From contig JAMCAN010000003.1 in the NCBI GenBank assembly GCA_023715185.1, forward strand, positions 186,001-250,000: a stretch of DNA of 64,000 nucleotides, written 5' to 3'. This document shows positions 8,993-17,861 of the stretch, piece after piece. The position numbers and the translations under genes are program-made. The DNA comes from Planococcus sp. MER TA 32b. Lineage in GTDB: Bacteria > Bacillota > Bacilli > Bacillales_A > Planococcaceae. Each line of letters begins with the position of its first letter. Position 1 is the stretch's first letter. The notes below the pieces were generated by a model. That model was not told the origin of the DNA. It did no database searches and worked only from the letters and a program-made list of their open reading frames with translations.

Positions 8993-9047
8993 AAATAAAA
9001 ACGGAGAAAAGAGGCTCGCAACAAGCTTCTTTTCTCCGTTTTTATTT
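8993..9047 (-). terminator. Long-stem intrinsic terminator
   Basis: A 20-bp perfect stem based on AAATAAAAACGGAGAAAAGA, extended by GGCT/AGC, ends the ytoQ transcript on the minus strand. It is symmetric enough to work both ways. Confidence 0.85.
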
Positions 9048-9052
9048 GAAAA

Positions 9053-9493
9053 CTATTCGACGATATAAGCGAGGGCTTTTATCGCCTGATCGCATGTCTC
9101 CACCGTCGCATTTGCTTTAGCGGATAATTCTTTCAGCGGGTGGTGCAATTTTTCCGGACGAATGATGATGACCGGCTTGCCGACTGCAAGCGCGGCACTG
9201 GCGTCCATCGCGGTATTCCATTGTTTGTATTGCTCGCCGAAGAGCGCGATAACCAGATCGGCTTTGTGCATCAGCACACTTGTCCGCAGATTATTGAAGT
9301 TTGAGGCGGCGGCGTCTTTATAGACCGCGCCAGGCTGTTCACCAAGAATTTCTTCGCCGATATTATCGGAACGGTCATGATCTTCCATCGGACCGACAAA
9401 ATCAACCGGCAGATCGAGTGCCAAAGATTTCTTTTTGATTTCGTCGCGCCATGTACTGTGAATTTCTCCTGCAAGATAAACGGTCAGTCTCAT
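9053..9493 (-). CDS. ytoQ: YtoQ family protein
   Basis: This 146-residue soluble protein begins MRLTVYLAGEIHSTWRDEI and contains DADLVIALFGEQYKQWNTAMDA-like features (here KADLVIALFG), the signature of the YtoQ family. The fold is probably related to nucleoside 2-deoxyribosyltransferase/TIR-like Rossmann proteins, by analogy with YAGxIH-type openings; that is inference. It has a good GGAGG site. It is monocistronic with a strong terminator. No function is assigned experimentally to my knowledge. Confidence 0.85.
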   Translation of the reverse strand: MRLTVYLAGEIHSTWRDEIKKKSLALDLPVDFVGPMEDHDRSDNIGEEILGEQPGAVYKDAAASNFNNLRTSVLMHKADLVIALFGEQYKQWNTAMDASAALAVGKPVIIIRPEKLHHPLKELSAKANATVETCDQAIKALAYIVE

Positions 9494-9552
9494 GATTCAC
9501 CCTCCAAAACCCATTTCTTCCAGTGTATCATACTTTCGGAACGGGGTTGGAA

Positions 9553-9774
9553 TCAGACAATCATGCGCTCTTTCGTAATGACGGGAATGGCTGAAAGCAC
9601 ATTTTCCATCTTGAAAGTCCGCTTCTCTTTCCGCAAAAAGCAATACGCCTGAAACGTGTCGCCGCTAACTTTCAGGATTTTGATCCGGCGTTTGCTGATG
9701 CCCCCGTCATTCGCTATATACATCATGTCGACAAGCTGCTGGTACTTAAAAGCCTTAAGGATCTGTGCTTTCAT
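9553..9774 (-). CDS. Small WYL-like domain protein
   Basis: This 73-residue basic protein, preceded by AAGGAGG, carries the pattern YIANDGGISKRRIKILKVSGDTF followed by AYCFLRKEKRTFKMENVLSA, resembling a minimal WYL domain (an SH3-like ligand-sensing fold usually fused to HTH regulators). No HTH is present. Standalone proteins of this type occur widely in Bacillales. It may sense a nucleotide or small ligand, but this is inference from the domain. Confidence 0.7.
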   Translation of the reverse strand: MKAQILKAFKYQQLVDMMYIANDGGISKRRIKILKVSGDTFQAYCFLRKEKRTFKMENVLSAIPVITKERMIV

Positions 9775-9933
9775 TTCATTTCCCTCCTTGGGTTTGGTTT
9801 TCTAGATGATAAAGATTTCTGTGCATATCGCTTCGGCGCTTAGGACAAGGCTTCCGCAATAAGCCGAGAAGAACACTCGTCTTATTACTCCGCCCAGTCC
9901 ATGGACGCGCCGGCGCTGAGAGAAGTCTCTAGA

Positions 9934-10069
9934 GATATGGAGCAAAACAGCGAAGACGCCCAGGTGAGCAAGCGAAGTGCTGAGATCCACTCGGGCGAAG
10001 GGTACCGAGCACGAGTTAGCTCAGTGCAAGCCACCAGGCAAGCGAAGCTGTTTTGTGGAATATCGAGTA
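9934..10069. repeat. Type B intergenic repeat with inverted ends
   Basis: The element opens GATATGGAGCAAAACAGC and closes GCTGTTTTGTGGAATATC, which are near reverse complements. The interior (about 9970-10030, with GTGCTGAGATCCACTCGGGC) matches in reverse orientation the block at about 58805-58860. Related copies lie at 58768-58974 and 63462-63583, with a partial copy at 26635. No ORF; MITE-like. Confidence 0.75.
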
Positions 10070-10086
10070 TTAATAAATCATCAACA

Positions 10087-10100
10087 AGAACGTTTGTTCT
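10087..10100. promoter_or_regulatory. LexA (SOS) box 1 upstream of sbcDC
   Basis: AGAACGTTTGTTCT contains the exact GAAC-N4-GTTC core of Gram-positive LexA boxes. It lies 110 bp before the sbcD start. Confidence 0.7.
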
Positions 10101-10145
10101 CATTATAAATCAAATTACCCTCTAAAACAACTAAACAGAATCGTG

Positions 10146-10169
10146 TATAATGGAACGAACATATATTCT
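10146..10169 (+). promoter_or_regulatory. sbcDC -10 element and LexA box 2
   Basis: A consensus -10 TATAAT (10146-10151) is followed directly by CGAACATATATTCT (10156-10169), which matches the Gram-positive LexA box except for one position in the second half. A repressor bound here would block the transcription start. No good -35 is visible at 17 bp, so the promoter may be weak. Confidence 0.6.
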
Positions 10170-10196
10170 TTTCAGAGTAAAGAGAGGAGCAAAACC

Positions 10197-11363
10197 ATGA
10201 AGATATTTCACACGGCTGATTGGCATTTAGGGAAGCTCATCCAAGGGATTTACATGACAGAGGAACAGCGTTACGCGCTGCAGCAATTTATAGAAGCAAT
10301 CAAAACAGAGAAACCGGACGCGGTGATTATCGCGGGCGATCTTTACGACCGCGCAGTGCCTCCGACAGATGCGGTCAATTTGCTTGATGAACTGCTTGCG
10401 AAAATTGTGCTCGAGCTGGAAACGCCGGTGCTGGCAGTCGCCGGCAACCATGACAGCCCGGGGCGCCTCAATTTCGGCAGCCGCCTGATGAAGGATAAAG
10501 GCATCCACATCGCTGGGCATGTGAAAAAAGATGCTCAGCCGGTCGTGCTGGAAGACGAACACGGCGAAGTTCATTTCCACCTGGTGCCGTACACAGACCC
10601 GTCGATGGTCCGTTATATATTCGATGATCCGGAAATCCGCACGCACGATGATGCGCTCCAGGCTATCACTGCAAACATCAAATCGAACTGGAACCCTTCA
10701 GCACGCCACGTTTTTGTCGGCCATGCTTTTGTGACTTCCCACGGCGAACAGGAAGAAAACACAAGTGATTCCGAGCGTCCGCTGGCAATCGGCGGAGCGG
10801 AGCATGTCAGCGCCGCCCATTTGGAAGATTTTCATTATTCGGCGCTTGGCCATTTGCACAAAGCCCATTTTGTGCGGAATGAAACCATCCGTTATTCCGG
10901 GTCGCCATTAAAATATTCGATTTCGGAAGAACATCACCAAAAAGGATATTTAGTGGTTGAGCTGGATGCTGGCGGAAATGCGACCGTTGAAAAAAGGCTG
11001 CTGGAACCGCGCCGCAATATGCGCAGAGTGGAGGGGGCAATCGATGAGATCCTTCGTCACGAAGTGAGTGAGGATTTTGTCTTCGTGACTTTGCTGGACG
11101 ATGCGCCTGTGCTGTTTCCGATGGAAAAAGTGCGTTCCGTCTACCCGAACGCGATGCATGTCGAACGCAAGAACTTCATCCGTGAAAAGGCGGAAAGCAA
11201 CGGCCAGTCACGGCAAAAGATGGATTCGCTGTCTTTATTCCATGCGTTTTACGAAGAAGTGAAAGGTGAAAGAGCGTCGGATGAAACTGCGGCGATTTTC
11301 GAAGAAGTGCTGCAGGAATTCCTGCAGGAAGAGCCTGCTGAAAAAGAAGAGGTGAAAGCATGA
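10197..11363 (+). CDS. sbcD: Nuclease SbcD (Mre11-like)
   Basis: This 388-residue subunit of the SbcCD complex has 3'-5' exonuclease and hairpin endonuclease activity on DNA. Calcineurin-type phosphoesterase motifs are present in order: FHTADWHLGK, IIAGDLYDRA, VAGNHDSPGRL, FVGHAFV and YSALGHLHKA. ATG 10197 with AGAGGAG is chosen over the upstream ATG because the family starts MKIFHTADWHLG. It overlaps sbcC by 4 bp. The two LexA boxes upstream point to SOS control, which is known for sbcDC in some Firmicutes such as Staphylococcus aureus. Confidence 0.95.
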   Translation: MKIFHTADWHLGKLIQGIYMTEEQRYALQQFIEAIKTEKPDAVIIAGDLYDRAVPPTDAVNLLDELLAKIVLELETPVLAVAGNHDSPGRLNFGSRLMKDKGIHIAGHVKKDAQPVVLEDEHGEVHFHLVPYTDPSMVRYIFDDPEIRTHDDALQAITANIKSNWNPSARHVFVGHAFVTSHGEQEENTSDSERPLAIGGAEHVSAAHLEDFHYSALGHLHKAHFVRNETIRYSGSPLKYSISEEHHQKGYLVVELDAGGNATVEKRLLEPRRNMRRVEGAIDEILRHEVSEDFVFVTLLDDAPVLFPMEKVRSVYPNAMHVERKNFIREKAESNGQSRQKMDSLSLFHAFYEEVKGERASDETAAIFEEVLQEFLQEEPAEKEEVKA

Positions 11364-14300
11364 GACCTTTAAAACTGAAGCTGACGGCATTCGGCCCATA
11401 TAAAGAAACGGAAACTATCGACTTTAATGACCTCCGGGAAAATCGGCTGTTCGTCATTTCAGGCAGCACCGGAGCCGGGAAGACGACGATTTTTGACGGT
11501 ATTTCGTTTGCGCTGTACGGCGGAGCGAGCGGTTCGGACCGCAGCGAAACACGCAATCTGCGGAGTGATTTCGCGGATGATGCCGTGCATACCTGTGTCG
11601 AGATGGAATTCGAGATACATAACCAGAGATACCGGATCCTGCGCCAGATGCCGCACGTCAAAAAAGGGAATAAAAGCCCGACAGGTGAACGCTATGAATT
11701 TTTTGAGATTCATAAAGACGGCGAAAAGCCATGTGTGGAGCGGCAGATCGTGTCGGAGATCAACCAGCGCGTCGAAGAGATCCTGGGACTGACGCAAAAT
11801 CAGTTCAGCCAGATTGTCATGCTGCCGCAAGGGGAATTCCGTAAACTGCTGACGTCTGAAATGGATAATAAGGAAGAAATTCTTCGCCGTATCTTCAAAA
11901 CAGAACCGTATAAAATGATCAGCGAACGGCTGAAACAAAAGCGCGACGCGGCAAAAGAAGCGTATATGCTGGAAGCGCAAGTGCTGAACGGGCATCTGCG
12001 CAGCATCGGATCTTCGCTTCCGGAACGGGAATCCGAATTGTTCGAAGTGCTGGGGAGAGAACAGCCCAATATCCATCAGATCCTGTCGGCACTCCAGTTG
12101 GAAACAGCTTTCTATAGAGAGAAGATCGCGGATGACCAAATCCAGCACGAAACGCTGTACAAAAAGCATCAGAAAAAACTGGAAAGCTATCACGAGGCGA
12201 AAAAGTGGAATGGACGTTTTGATGAAAAGCTTGAAAAAGAGCAGCGCTACAACGCCTTGACAGAACAGCTGCCGGCAATCGCTGAAAAAGAAAAAGCGGT
12301 GCAGCAGGCGGAGCGCGCAGGTTTTATTGCCAATATCGAAAATCTTTACCGGGAACTTGTGGCCAACGAATTGGAAAAACACAAATTGCTCGAACGGGCG
12401 GTGGATGAAGAACAGCAGGCCGAAAAGGCGAAACTGGCGGCAGAAGAGAAATTCCTTGAGCAGCAGGGCCGCGGCGACGAGCGGTCGGCTGCACAGGACC
12501 GGGTGCTGCGTCTTCAGCAATTATTGCCGCAGGTGCAGGATTTGGCGGCGAAAGAAAAAGAAGTTGCCGTTTTGGGCAGTGCAGTCCAGGATGCCGAACA
12601 GCGTTTTCAGGCCATCGAAAAACAATTGGCCGCTGAAAAAGAGCAGAAAACAGCCGCTGCAGAGAAGGTCAGTGAACTGGAGAAACAGACCGACAGCTTT
12701 GACAGCAAGCCCGAAGAACTCCGTCTGGCTGAGGATCGTCTGCGCATTGCCGGGGAATTGCTGGCCGTTCAGACCGAAGTGGACGCACAACAAGCCGTGA
12801 GGGATAAAAAAGAAGCGGTATACAGCGAAGCGCTGACGAAATATAAAGAGATTGAAGAGAGCTGGTTTGCCAACCAGGCGCATCTTCTCGCTGAGCAATT
12901 GAAAGACGGCGAAGCCTGCCCGGTTTGCGGCAGCCACGAGCATCCTGTAAAACACCAGGGAGCGACGGGAGCGGCTGTTACAAAAGAGCAGCTGGATCAG
13001 GAGAAATCCCGTTTGGATGCGCTGGATAACGCTTACCGAAATGCTGCGGCACGCCTTGTTTCATTGGATGAGCAGTACAGCCGTAAAAAAACGGAGGCGG
13101 AAGAGCGCGGCATTGCGGATGCTGCTGAAGAAATCGCTTCACTGGAGCAAGCCAAACAGCAATTAGAGGAAGATGTGCAAACTTTGCAGCGCTGTAAAAC
13201 GGAACTGCGCGAATGGAAAACGAAGCTTGGGGATTTGGTGAAGGAGACGGAGGCAGCGGAGCAGAACCGCTCGCTTCTCCTGACGGAAATGAATGATAAG
13301 AAATCCGCTGCTGAATCGGCGAAAGCGGTGCTGGCTGAAAAACTGGCGTCGATACCGGAAGAGATGCGCTCGCTTGCTGTTCTGGAACAGGAAATCCGCC
13401 AGGCAATCGCTGAAAGAGACGATATGGAAAGAGTCTGGAAGGCGGCACAGGACTTATTCCAGGGAGCGAAAGAACGTTTGGCTTCAGCGGCAATGGCGTT
13501 GCAGCATTCGAAAACGGCTGCAGACGAAATGACTGCCAAGCGCCAAAAAGCGGAAACGGAATTCAAGCAGGCGCTGGAGAAGTCGGAATTTGAAACGGAA
13601 GACGCGTACCAGCGGGCGAAAATGCGCGACTCGGAAATGGAAGAGATGAAACAGCAGATCACGCGTTTCAACCAGGACCGCCACACGCTTGAGCAGCAGA
13701 TCAGCGAACTCATAGAATTGCTGGCCGGACGCGAAAATGAAGATTTATCCCTGGCTGAAGCGGAACTTGAGCAATTGAAAGCCGATTATGAACAGGCGTT
13801 ATCGCAGTTGAATCATTCGAAGGATTGCTGCGCGAAAGGTGAAGCGCTGATTGAACAGATCACCGGAGCGGTTGAAGGGGCGGCCGAAGCCGAAGCGCAA
13901 TTGAACCGGGTGGCGGATCTGCACGATATGATCCGCGGACAGAACAGCCTCAAAATTTCGTTCGAGCGTTATTTGCAGATCGAATACCTGGAACAGATTA
14001 TCCAGGCGGCCAATGAACGCCTGCGCAATCTGTCGAACGGGCAGTTCTATCTGATCCGCAGCGACCGGCAGGAAGCGCGCGGCAAACAGAGCGGCCTCGG
14101 CCTCGATGTCTACGATTCCTATACGGGGCAGACACGCGATGTCAAAACCTTATCCGGCGGTGAAAAATTCAATGCTTCGCTTTGTCTGGCACTGGGCATG
14201 GCCGACGTCATCCAGAGCTTCCAGGGAAATGTTTCCATCGACACGATGTTCATCGATGAAGGATTCGGTTCACTCGATGAAGAATCGTTGAACAAATCAA

Positions 14301-14446
14301 TCGAAACATTGATTGATCTGCAGCGGTCGGGCCGCATGATCGGCGTCATTTCGCATGTGCAGGAATTGAAGGCCGCGATTCCGGCGATTCTGGAAGTAAG
14401 AAAGTCGAAGGAAGGCTTCAGTAAAACGAGCTTCCATATTAAATAG
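11360..14446 (+). CDS. sbcC: SMC-like ATPase SbcC (Rad50-like)
   Basis: This 1028-residue partner of SbcD has an N-terminal half-ATPase with Walker A GSTGAGKTT (about residue 35). Two very long coiled-coil stretches rich in Glu, Lys, Gln and Ala flank a zinc hook, CPVCGSHEHP, with Cys520 and Cys523. The C-terminal half-ATPase has signature LSGGEKFNASL and Walker B FIDEGFGSLDEES. The hook dimerises two complexes for tethering DNA ends. Length and order match the family. Its start overlaps the sbcD stop (ATGA). No obvious terminator follows, so some transcription may run into the membrane-protein gene at 14527. Confidence 0.95.
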   Translation: MRPLKLKLTAFGPYKETETIDFNDLRENRLFVISGSTGAGKTTIFDGISFALYGGASGSDRSETRNLRSDFADDAVHTCVEMEFEIHNQRYRILRQMPHVKKGNKSPTGERYEFFEIHKDGEKPCVERQIVSEINQRVEEILGLTQNQFSQIVMLPQGEFRKLLTSEMDNKEEILRRIFKTEPYKMISERLKQKRDAAKEAYMLEAQVLNGHLRSIGSSLPERESELFEVLGREQPNIHQILSALQLETAFYREKIADDQIQHETLYKKHQKKLESYHEAKKWNGRFDEKLEKEQRYNALTEQLPAIAEKEKAVQQAERAGFIANIENLYRELVANELEKHKLLERAVDEEQQAEKAKLAAEEKFLEQQGRGDERSAAQDRVLRLQQLLPQVQDLAAKEKEVAVLGSAVQDAEQRFQAIEKQLAAEKEQKTAAAEKVSELEKQTDSFDSKPEELRLAEDRLRIAGELLAVQTEVDAQQAVRDKKEAVYSEALTKYKEIEESWFANQAHLLAEQLKDGEACPVCGSHEHPVKHQGATGAAVTKEQLDQEKSRLDALDNAYRNAAARLVSLDEQYSRKKTEAEERGIADAAEEIASLEQAKQQLEEDVQTLQRCKTELREWKTKLGDLVKETEAAEQNRSLLLTEMNDKKSAAESAKAVLAEKLASIPEEMRSLAVLEQEIRQAIAERDDMERVWKAAQDLFQGAKERLASAAMALQHSKTAADEMTAKRQKAETEFKQALEKSEFETEDAYQRAKMRDSEMEEMKQQITRFNQDRHTLEQQISELIELLAGRENEDLSLAEAELEQLKADYEQALSQLNHSKDCCAKGEALIEQITGAVEGAAEAEAQLNRVADLHDMIRGQNSLKISFERYLQIEYLEQIIQAANERLRNLSNGQFYLIRSDRQEARGKQSGLGLDVYDSYTGQTRDVKTLSGGEKFNASLCLALGMADVIQSFQGNVSIDTMFIDEGFGSLDEESLNKSIETLIDLQRSGRMIGVISHVQELKAAIPAILEVRKSKEGFSKTSFHIK

Positions 14447-14526
14447 CAGGATTTCCGATTAAGAGTTTAAAACCCTGACGGAACGTGAATGGAATAAGTA
14501 ACAGGTAAATTCCGGAAGGTGATTGG

Positions 14527-15204
14527 ATGGATTTAGTTTTATTCTTCATTCTCGCAGCCGCCTATATCGGGCTGGTGGTCTGGGCAGTGACAAGGCAGAA
14601 GAAATGGACGCTGATGGCGGCCGTTTATCTGGTGCTGTTCGGTCTGACTTATGACAATGGCATTATCGCGCTCGGCAAATTCATAGGGGAAGGTGCGCTA
14701 TTGGAAACGCTCAATGCCATGCGTTACTGGATCCATGCTTTATTGACACCGGCATTGGTATTGTTTTCGCTTGGTGCTCTGCGCGCCGCTGGAGTCGGCT
14801 GGGCGAGAAAATCATGGGCGCTCTATAGTGCGGTTGTCCTCTTCATATTGGGGATCGTTATTGAAATCTGGCAGGTGACTTGGGGCACGGAGCTTGAGCC
14901 AATCAGGGAATACGGAGTCTTGAAGTACGCTTCGACCGAGGAAGCGGGGGGGCCGCCGATAATGATCTTGCTGGTGTCCGCTGTGCTGTTGGTTGCGGGA
15001 CTGGTTGTCTGGAAAAAAGCGGGATGGCCGTGCATGTTCGTCGGTTCAGTGATCATGGGCATCGGCAGCAGTGTAACAATCCCGGTTGAAAGCGCCGCAG
15101 TGACAAATATTTTCGAACTCATCCTACTGGCTTCGCTCGTATGGACGAAAATCCATTTAGAGAAAAAGTCTTATGGAACGGAAAGAGGTCCTGACGATGA
15201 ATAA
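14527..15204 (+). CDS. Seven-helix membrane protein of unknown function
   Basis: This 225-residue protein has about seven hydrophobic segments and short charged loops, starting MDLVLFFILAAAYIGLVVWA after GGAAGGTGATTGG. I do not recognise a catalytic motif. The stop overlaps the start of a second small membrane-protein gene by 8 bp, so the pair is probably co-translated. It lies 80 bp after sbcC, and a link to DNA repair is not implied. Confidence 0.7.
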   Translation: MDLVLFFILAAAYIGLVVWAVTRQKKWTLMAAVYLVLFGLTYDNGIIALGKFIGEGALLETLNAMRYWIHALLTPALVLFSLGALRAAGVGWARKSWALYSAVVLFILGIVIEIWQVTWGTELEPIREYGVLKYASTEEAGGPPIMILLVSAVLLVAGLVVWKKAGWPCMFVGSVIMGIGSSVTIPVESAAVTNIFELILLASLVWTKIHLEKKSYGTERGPDDE

Positions 15205-15412
15205 ATTCAGCTACAGATCCAGGGTATTGTATTTTGCGCTGATCGCTTTTTTCAGCCTTGGATTTTTTCTGCTGCAGCTTTATGCAGTCATGAACAATGA
15301 GGTGGGAACCGGCTCTTATGTACTGCTTGTTTTATGGGGGCTGATGGTGGCATTCGGCCTGGGCGGTATTTTTTATACGATGGCGAAGAGGAAGAAGGAA
15401 CGCGGACAATAG
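15197..15412 (+). CDS. Small two-helix membrane protein
   Basis: This 71-residue protein starts MNKFSYRSRVLYFALIAFFS and has two membrane segments and a basic C-terminal tail. ATG 15197 follows AGAGGTC and overlaps the upstream gene by 8 bp; the earlier ATG at 15173 has no ribosome site. A terminator hairpin overlaps its stop codon. Function unknown; probably a partner of the seven-helix protein. Confidence 0.65.
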   Translation: MNKFSYRSRVLYFALIAFFSLGFFLLQLYAVMNNEVGTGSYVLLVLWGLMVAFGLGGIFYTMAKRKKERGQ

Positions 15413-15425
15413 GTCTGCGTTCCTT
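15395..15425 (+). terminator. Intrinsic terminator
   Basis: AAGGAACGCGGAC pairs with GTCTGCGTTCCTT (one G-U), then T5. The stop codon of the small membrane-protein gene sits in the loop. Confidence 0.8.
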
Positions 15426-15429
15426 TTTG

Positions 15430-15704
15430 CTTAACGGGCACTGTCGCTTTTCGTTGTGTCCAGACTCCAACGGCCAACTCCTCGAGTCGTAAGCCACTTT
15501 GGCTGTGCGGCTGAAAAGATGCCGCTTCGCCAAATCGTCTTACGCTTGTCGGAGCTGAGCGGCCGTTTCCGCTTTTCTTTATTGTCCAGACTCCAGCGGC
15601 CCAGCTCTTCGGGTCATAAGCCAGCCCAGCTGCCGTGGCAAAGAACGCCACTCTGCTGGTCTGTCTTATGCCTTTCAGAGCTTAACGGGCACTGTCGCTT
15701 TTCG
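15430..15704 (+). repeat. Type A intergenic repeats, two full copies plus a 3' remnant
   Basis: A 24-bp remnant (ending CTGTCGCTTTTCG) is followed by one unit at 15458-15578 and one at 15584-15704. Each unit opens GTCCAGACTCC, has a central inverted repeat built on TCATAAG/CTTATG and AGCTC/GAGCT, and ends CGCTTTTC. The first unit is an uninterrupted version of the element broken by two insertions at 49036-49352. No coding potential. Confidence 0.85.
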
Positions 15705-15808
15705 TTTCTTTTTTGAATAAAGCGAATTTAACGGAAAGTTTGCAAATACGGGATGAGGCAATATATATGATAAAGTGGTTGGTAACAGAAAAAGCGGGAG
15801 TGAAGAGA

Positions 15809-17077
15809 ATGACAAGGAAATTGAATCCTGAAGAAGTGGCAGGGCTGATCGATAAGGGAGCCGATATCATTATACCGATTGCCAATGGTGAACCGATTAA
15901 ATTGCTGGATATATTGGAAGAAAGAGCGGACCAGCTGGATGGCGTAAAAATCCACCAGATGCTGGCTTTGCGTGAACGCAGCTATATCAAAGGCGAGCTT
16001 GAACAATTAAAGCATGTTTCTTATTTCCTGAGCGGCGCGACCCGTAAAGTTTATCAGCAAGCGAAAATGGAATTGGTGCCGAACAATTTCCATGAGATTC
16101 CCCAGATGCTGAAAAAGACGACGAAAATGTCGATGATCATGACAGTGGCTTCGCCGATGGATGAACACGGCTATTTCACATTCGGCACACAGGCTGACTA
16201 TGTGGCCGAATTTGTCGGGGAAGTTCCTTTTATTCTTGAAGTCAATGAAAATATGCCGAGAACATACGGCCACAACCATATTCACATCAGCCAAATCGCC
16301 GGTTTCATCGAGCACCATGCCCCTCTATCCGAAGAGAAAGCAGGCGAGATCAGTGACAAGGATTTATTGATTGCCTCTTCGATCATTGAAGACATCAAAA
16401 ACGGCGATACGCTGCAGATCGGCATTGGCTCGGTTCCGAACGCTGTCATCAGCATGCTGAAAGATCACCGCTATCTCGGCATCCATACAGAAATGCTGCC
16501 GGATGGAGTTGTGGATTTGATTAAAGCAGGAGCTGTCGATGGAACACGGAAATTCACGAATCGCGGCAAAGTTATAGCTACGTTTGCTTACGGTTCGAAG
16601 AAACTATATGATTTCCTCGACAATAATCCTGTCGTAGAATTCCTGCCGGTCAGCACGGTCAACGATCCGCGGGAAATCGCCAAAGAAAAGAATATCGTTT
16701 CGATCAATGCCACTACAGAAGTGGATCTTTTCGGTCAATGCGCTTCTGAAACGGTTGGCGGGAAATATTATTCTTCAAGCGGCGGACAAGTCGATTTTGC
16801 GCGCGGTGTGCGTTTTGCGGAAAACGGCAAAGGCTATATCTGTATGCCGTCGACTGCCAAAGGCGACAGCCTGTCCCGCATCAAGCTGCAATTGGCGCCG
16901 GGTTCCGTCGTCACGACCGGCAAGAACGATGTCGACAATATCGTCACGGAATACGGCATAGCCCGTCTGCACGGCGTTTCCATTTCCGAACGCGCCAAGC
17001 GCCTGATCAGCATCGCCCATCCGAAATTCCGCGAAGAATTGATGTTCGACGCCAAGAAGAACGGGATTATTATTTGA
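15809..17077 (+). CDS. Acetyl-CoA hydrolase/CoA-transferase family protein
   Basis: This 422-residue enzyme of the family that moves CoA between acyl-CoA and acetate (4-hydroxybutyrate or butyrate CoA-transferases, acetyl-CoA hydrolases). The catalytic Glu is expected at about residue 304 in INATTEVDLFGQ, and the glycine-rich SSGGQVDFARG follows. ATG 15809 follows GGGAGTG; the frame remains open upstream but there the DNA is promoter-like (TTGCAA and TATGAT around 15740-15771). It is monocistronic with a strong terminator. The substrate cannot be told from sequence. Confidence 0.88.
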   Translation: MTRKLNPEEVAGLIDKGADIIIPIANGEPIKLLDILEERADQLDGVKIHQMLALRERSYIKGELEQLKHVSYFLSGATRKVYQQAKMELVPNNFHEIPQMLKKTTKMSMIMTVASPMDEHGYFTFGTQADYVAEFVGEVPFILEVNENMPRTYGHNHIHISQIAGFIEHHAPLSEEKAGEISDKDLLIASSIIEDIKNGDTLQIGIGSVPNAVISMLKDHRYLGIHTEMLPDGVVDLIKAGAVDGTRKFTNRGKVIATFAYGSKKLYDFLDNNPVVEFLPVSTVNDPREIAKEKNIVSINATTEVDLFGQCASETVGGKYYSSSGGQVDFARGVRFAENGKGYICMPSTAKGDSLSRIKLQLAPGSVVTTGKNDVDNIVTEYGIARLHGVSISERAKRLISIAHPKFREELMFDAKKNGIII

Positions 17078-17109
17078 TGAATGAAAGCTCTGAATAGTAT
17101 ACGTTTGGG

Positions 17110-17138
17110 AACCGGAGAAAGCGTTGCTTTCTCCGGTT
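17110..17138 (+). terminator. Intrinsic terminator
   Basis: AACCGGAGAAAGC pairs perfectly with GCTTTCTCCGGTT around a 3-nt loop, followed by T-rich sequence. Confidence 0.9.
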
Positions 17139-17369
17139 TTTATGTGGCGGGGAGAAATGGGGATTTAATACAGGAAAACTTATAAAATAAATAATAGTGA
17201 TTCTAATAAAAATGAAACAGAAAGTATTTGGTGGTATTGAAAAAGTATGGCCAAATACTGGAAATCATATTTTGGAGTATCATCTTCATCGGCTTCTTTT
17301 CAGTCAAAAATTTTGCTCCGAAAGCACACCGGAATTGTAAATTCTCACAACCCAAGACCTAACCTTTAC

Positions 17370-17406
17370 TTTACCGGTAAAACCCAATACACTTACTTAG
17401 GTAAGT
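17370..17406. promoter_or_regulatory. Twin palindromes upstream of MarR-MFS operon
   Basis: TTTACCGGTAAA (17370-17381) is a perfect 12-bp palindrome. ACTTACTTAGGTAAGT (17391-17406) is a 16-bp palindrome with one mismatched pair. Both lie within 60 bp of the MarR start and are likely operators for autoregulation. Confidence 0.55.
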
Positions 17407-17426
17407 ATTTTAAAGGGGCGGTTTGC

Positions 17427-17861
17427 ATGGAGAATTTATTGTTTCATGAAATCCATCAGAAATCCCGTTTGGCGATCAAAGAAGTCAATGAGGTTCTGAA
17501 GGAATATGAATTATATAGCGCGCAGTGGTCGATTTTGTTTTGTTTGAAACAATTTGGGCCTATGACACAAAAAGAGATATGGCAGTATTTGAATGTGGAG
17601 GCGCCGACCGTTACGCGGACTCTCTCGAAGCTGGAAGAAAGCGGTTGGGCAGAGCGGAACGAAGGGGCGGATAAGCGCCAGCGCATCGTCCGTTTGACGG
17701 CTAAAGCAGAATCGCGGGTTGCGGAAATCGAAGAGCGGGTCACGATGCTTGAAGATGACATGCTCTCAGGCTTAAACGAAGATGAGCAGCAACAATTGAT
17801 GGGCTTGCTGAAAAAGATCCAACCTGCAGCCCGGACCGAAAAGGATGTAAAAAATGATTGA
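17427..17861 (+). CDS. MarR-family transcriptional regulator
   Basis: This 144-residue winged-helix protein shows MTQKEIWQYLNVEAPTVTRT (recognition helix region) and the wing with GADKRQRIVRLT, typical of MarR. ATG 17427 follows AAAGGGGCGG; longer in-frame starts run through the twin palindromes and are rejected. It overlaps the MFS gene by 8 bp, so it most likely represses its own operon and is released by a substrate of the efflux pump. Confidence 0.88.
   Translation: MENLLFHEIHQKSRLAIKEVNEVLKEYELYSAQWSILFCLKQFGPMTQKEIWQYLNVEAPTVTRTLSKLEESGWAERNEGADKRQRIVRLTAKAESRVAEIEERVTMLEDDMLSGLNEDEQQQLMGLLKKIQPAARTEKDVKND

Noticed and set aside
11459-12520. Long open frame of about 350 codons antisense to sbcC
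   Set aside because: It lies wholly inside the well-conserved sbcC gene, has no plausible ribosome site and its composition is that of a GC-biased shadow frame.
15713-15808. Longer CoA-transferase start
   Set aside because: The upstream codons overlap promoter-like elements and lack a ribosome site; the family begins near ATG 15809.
17247-17426. Longer MarR protein starting at 17247
   Set aside because: The extra codons run through two operator-like palindromes, and the family start coincides with ATG 17427 after a good ribosome site.
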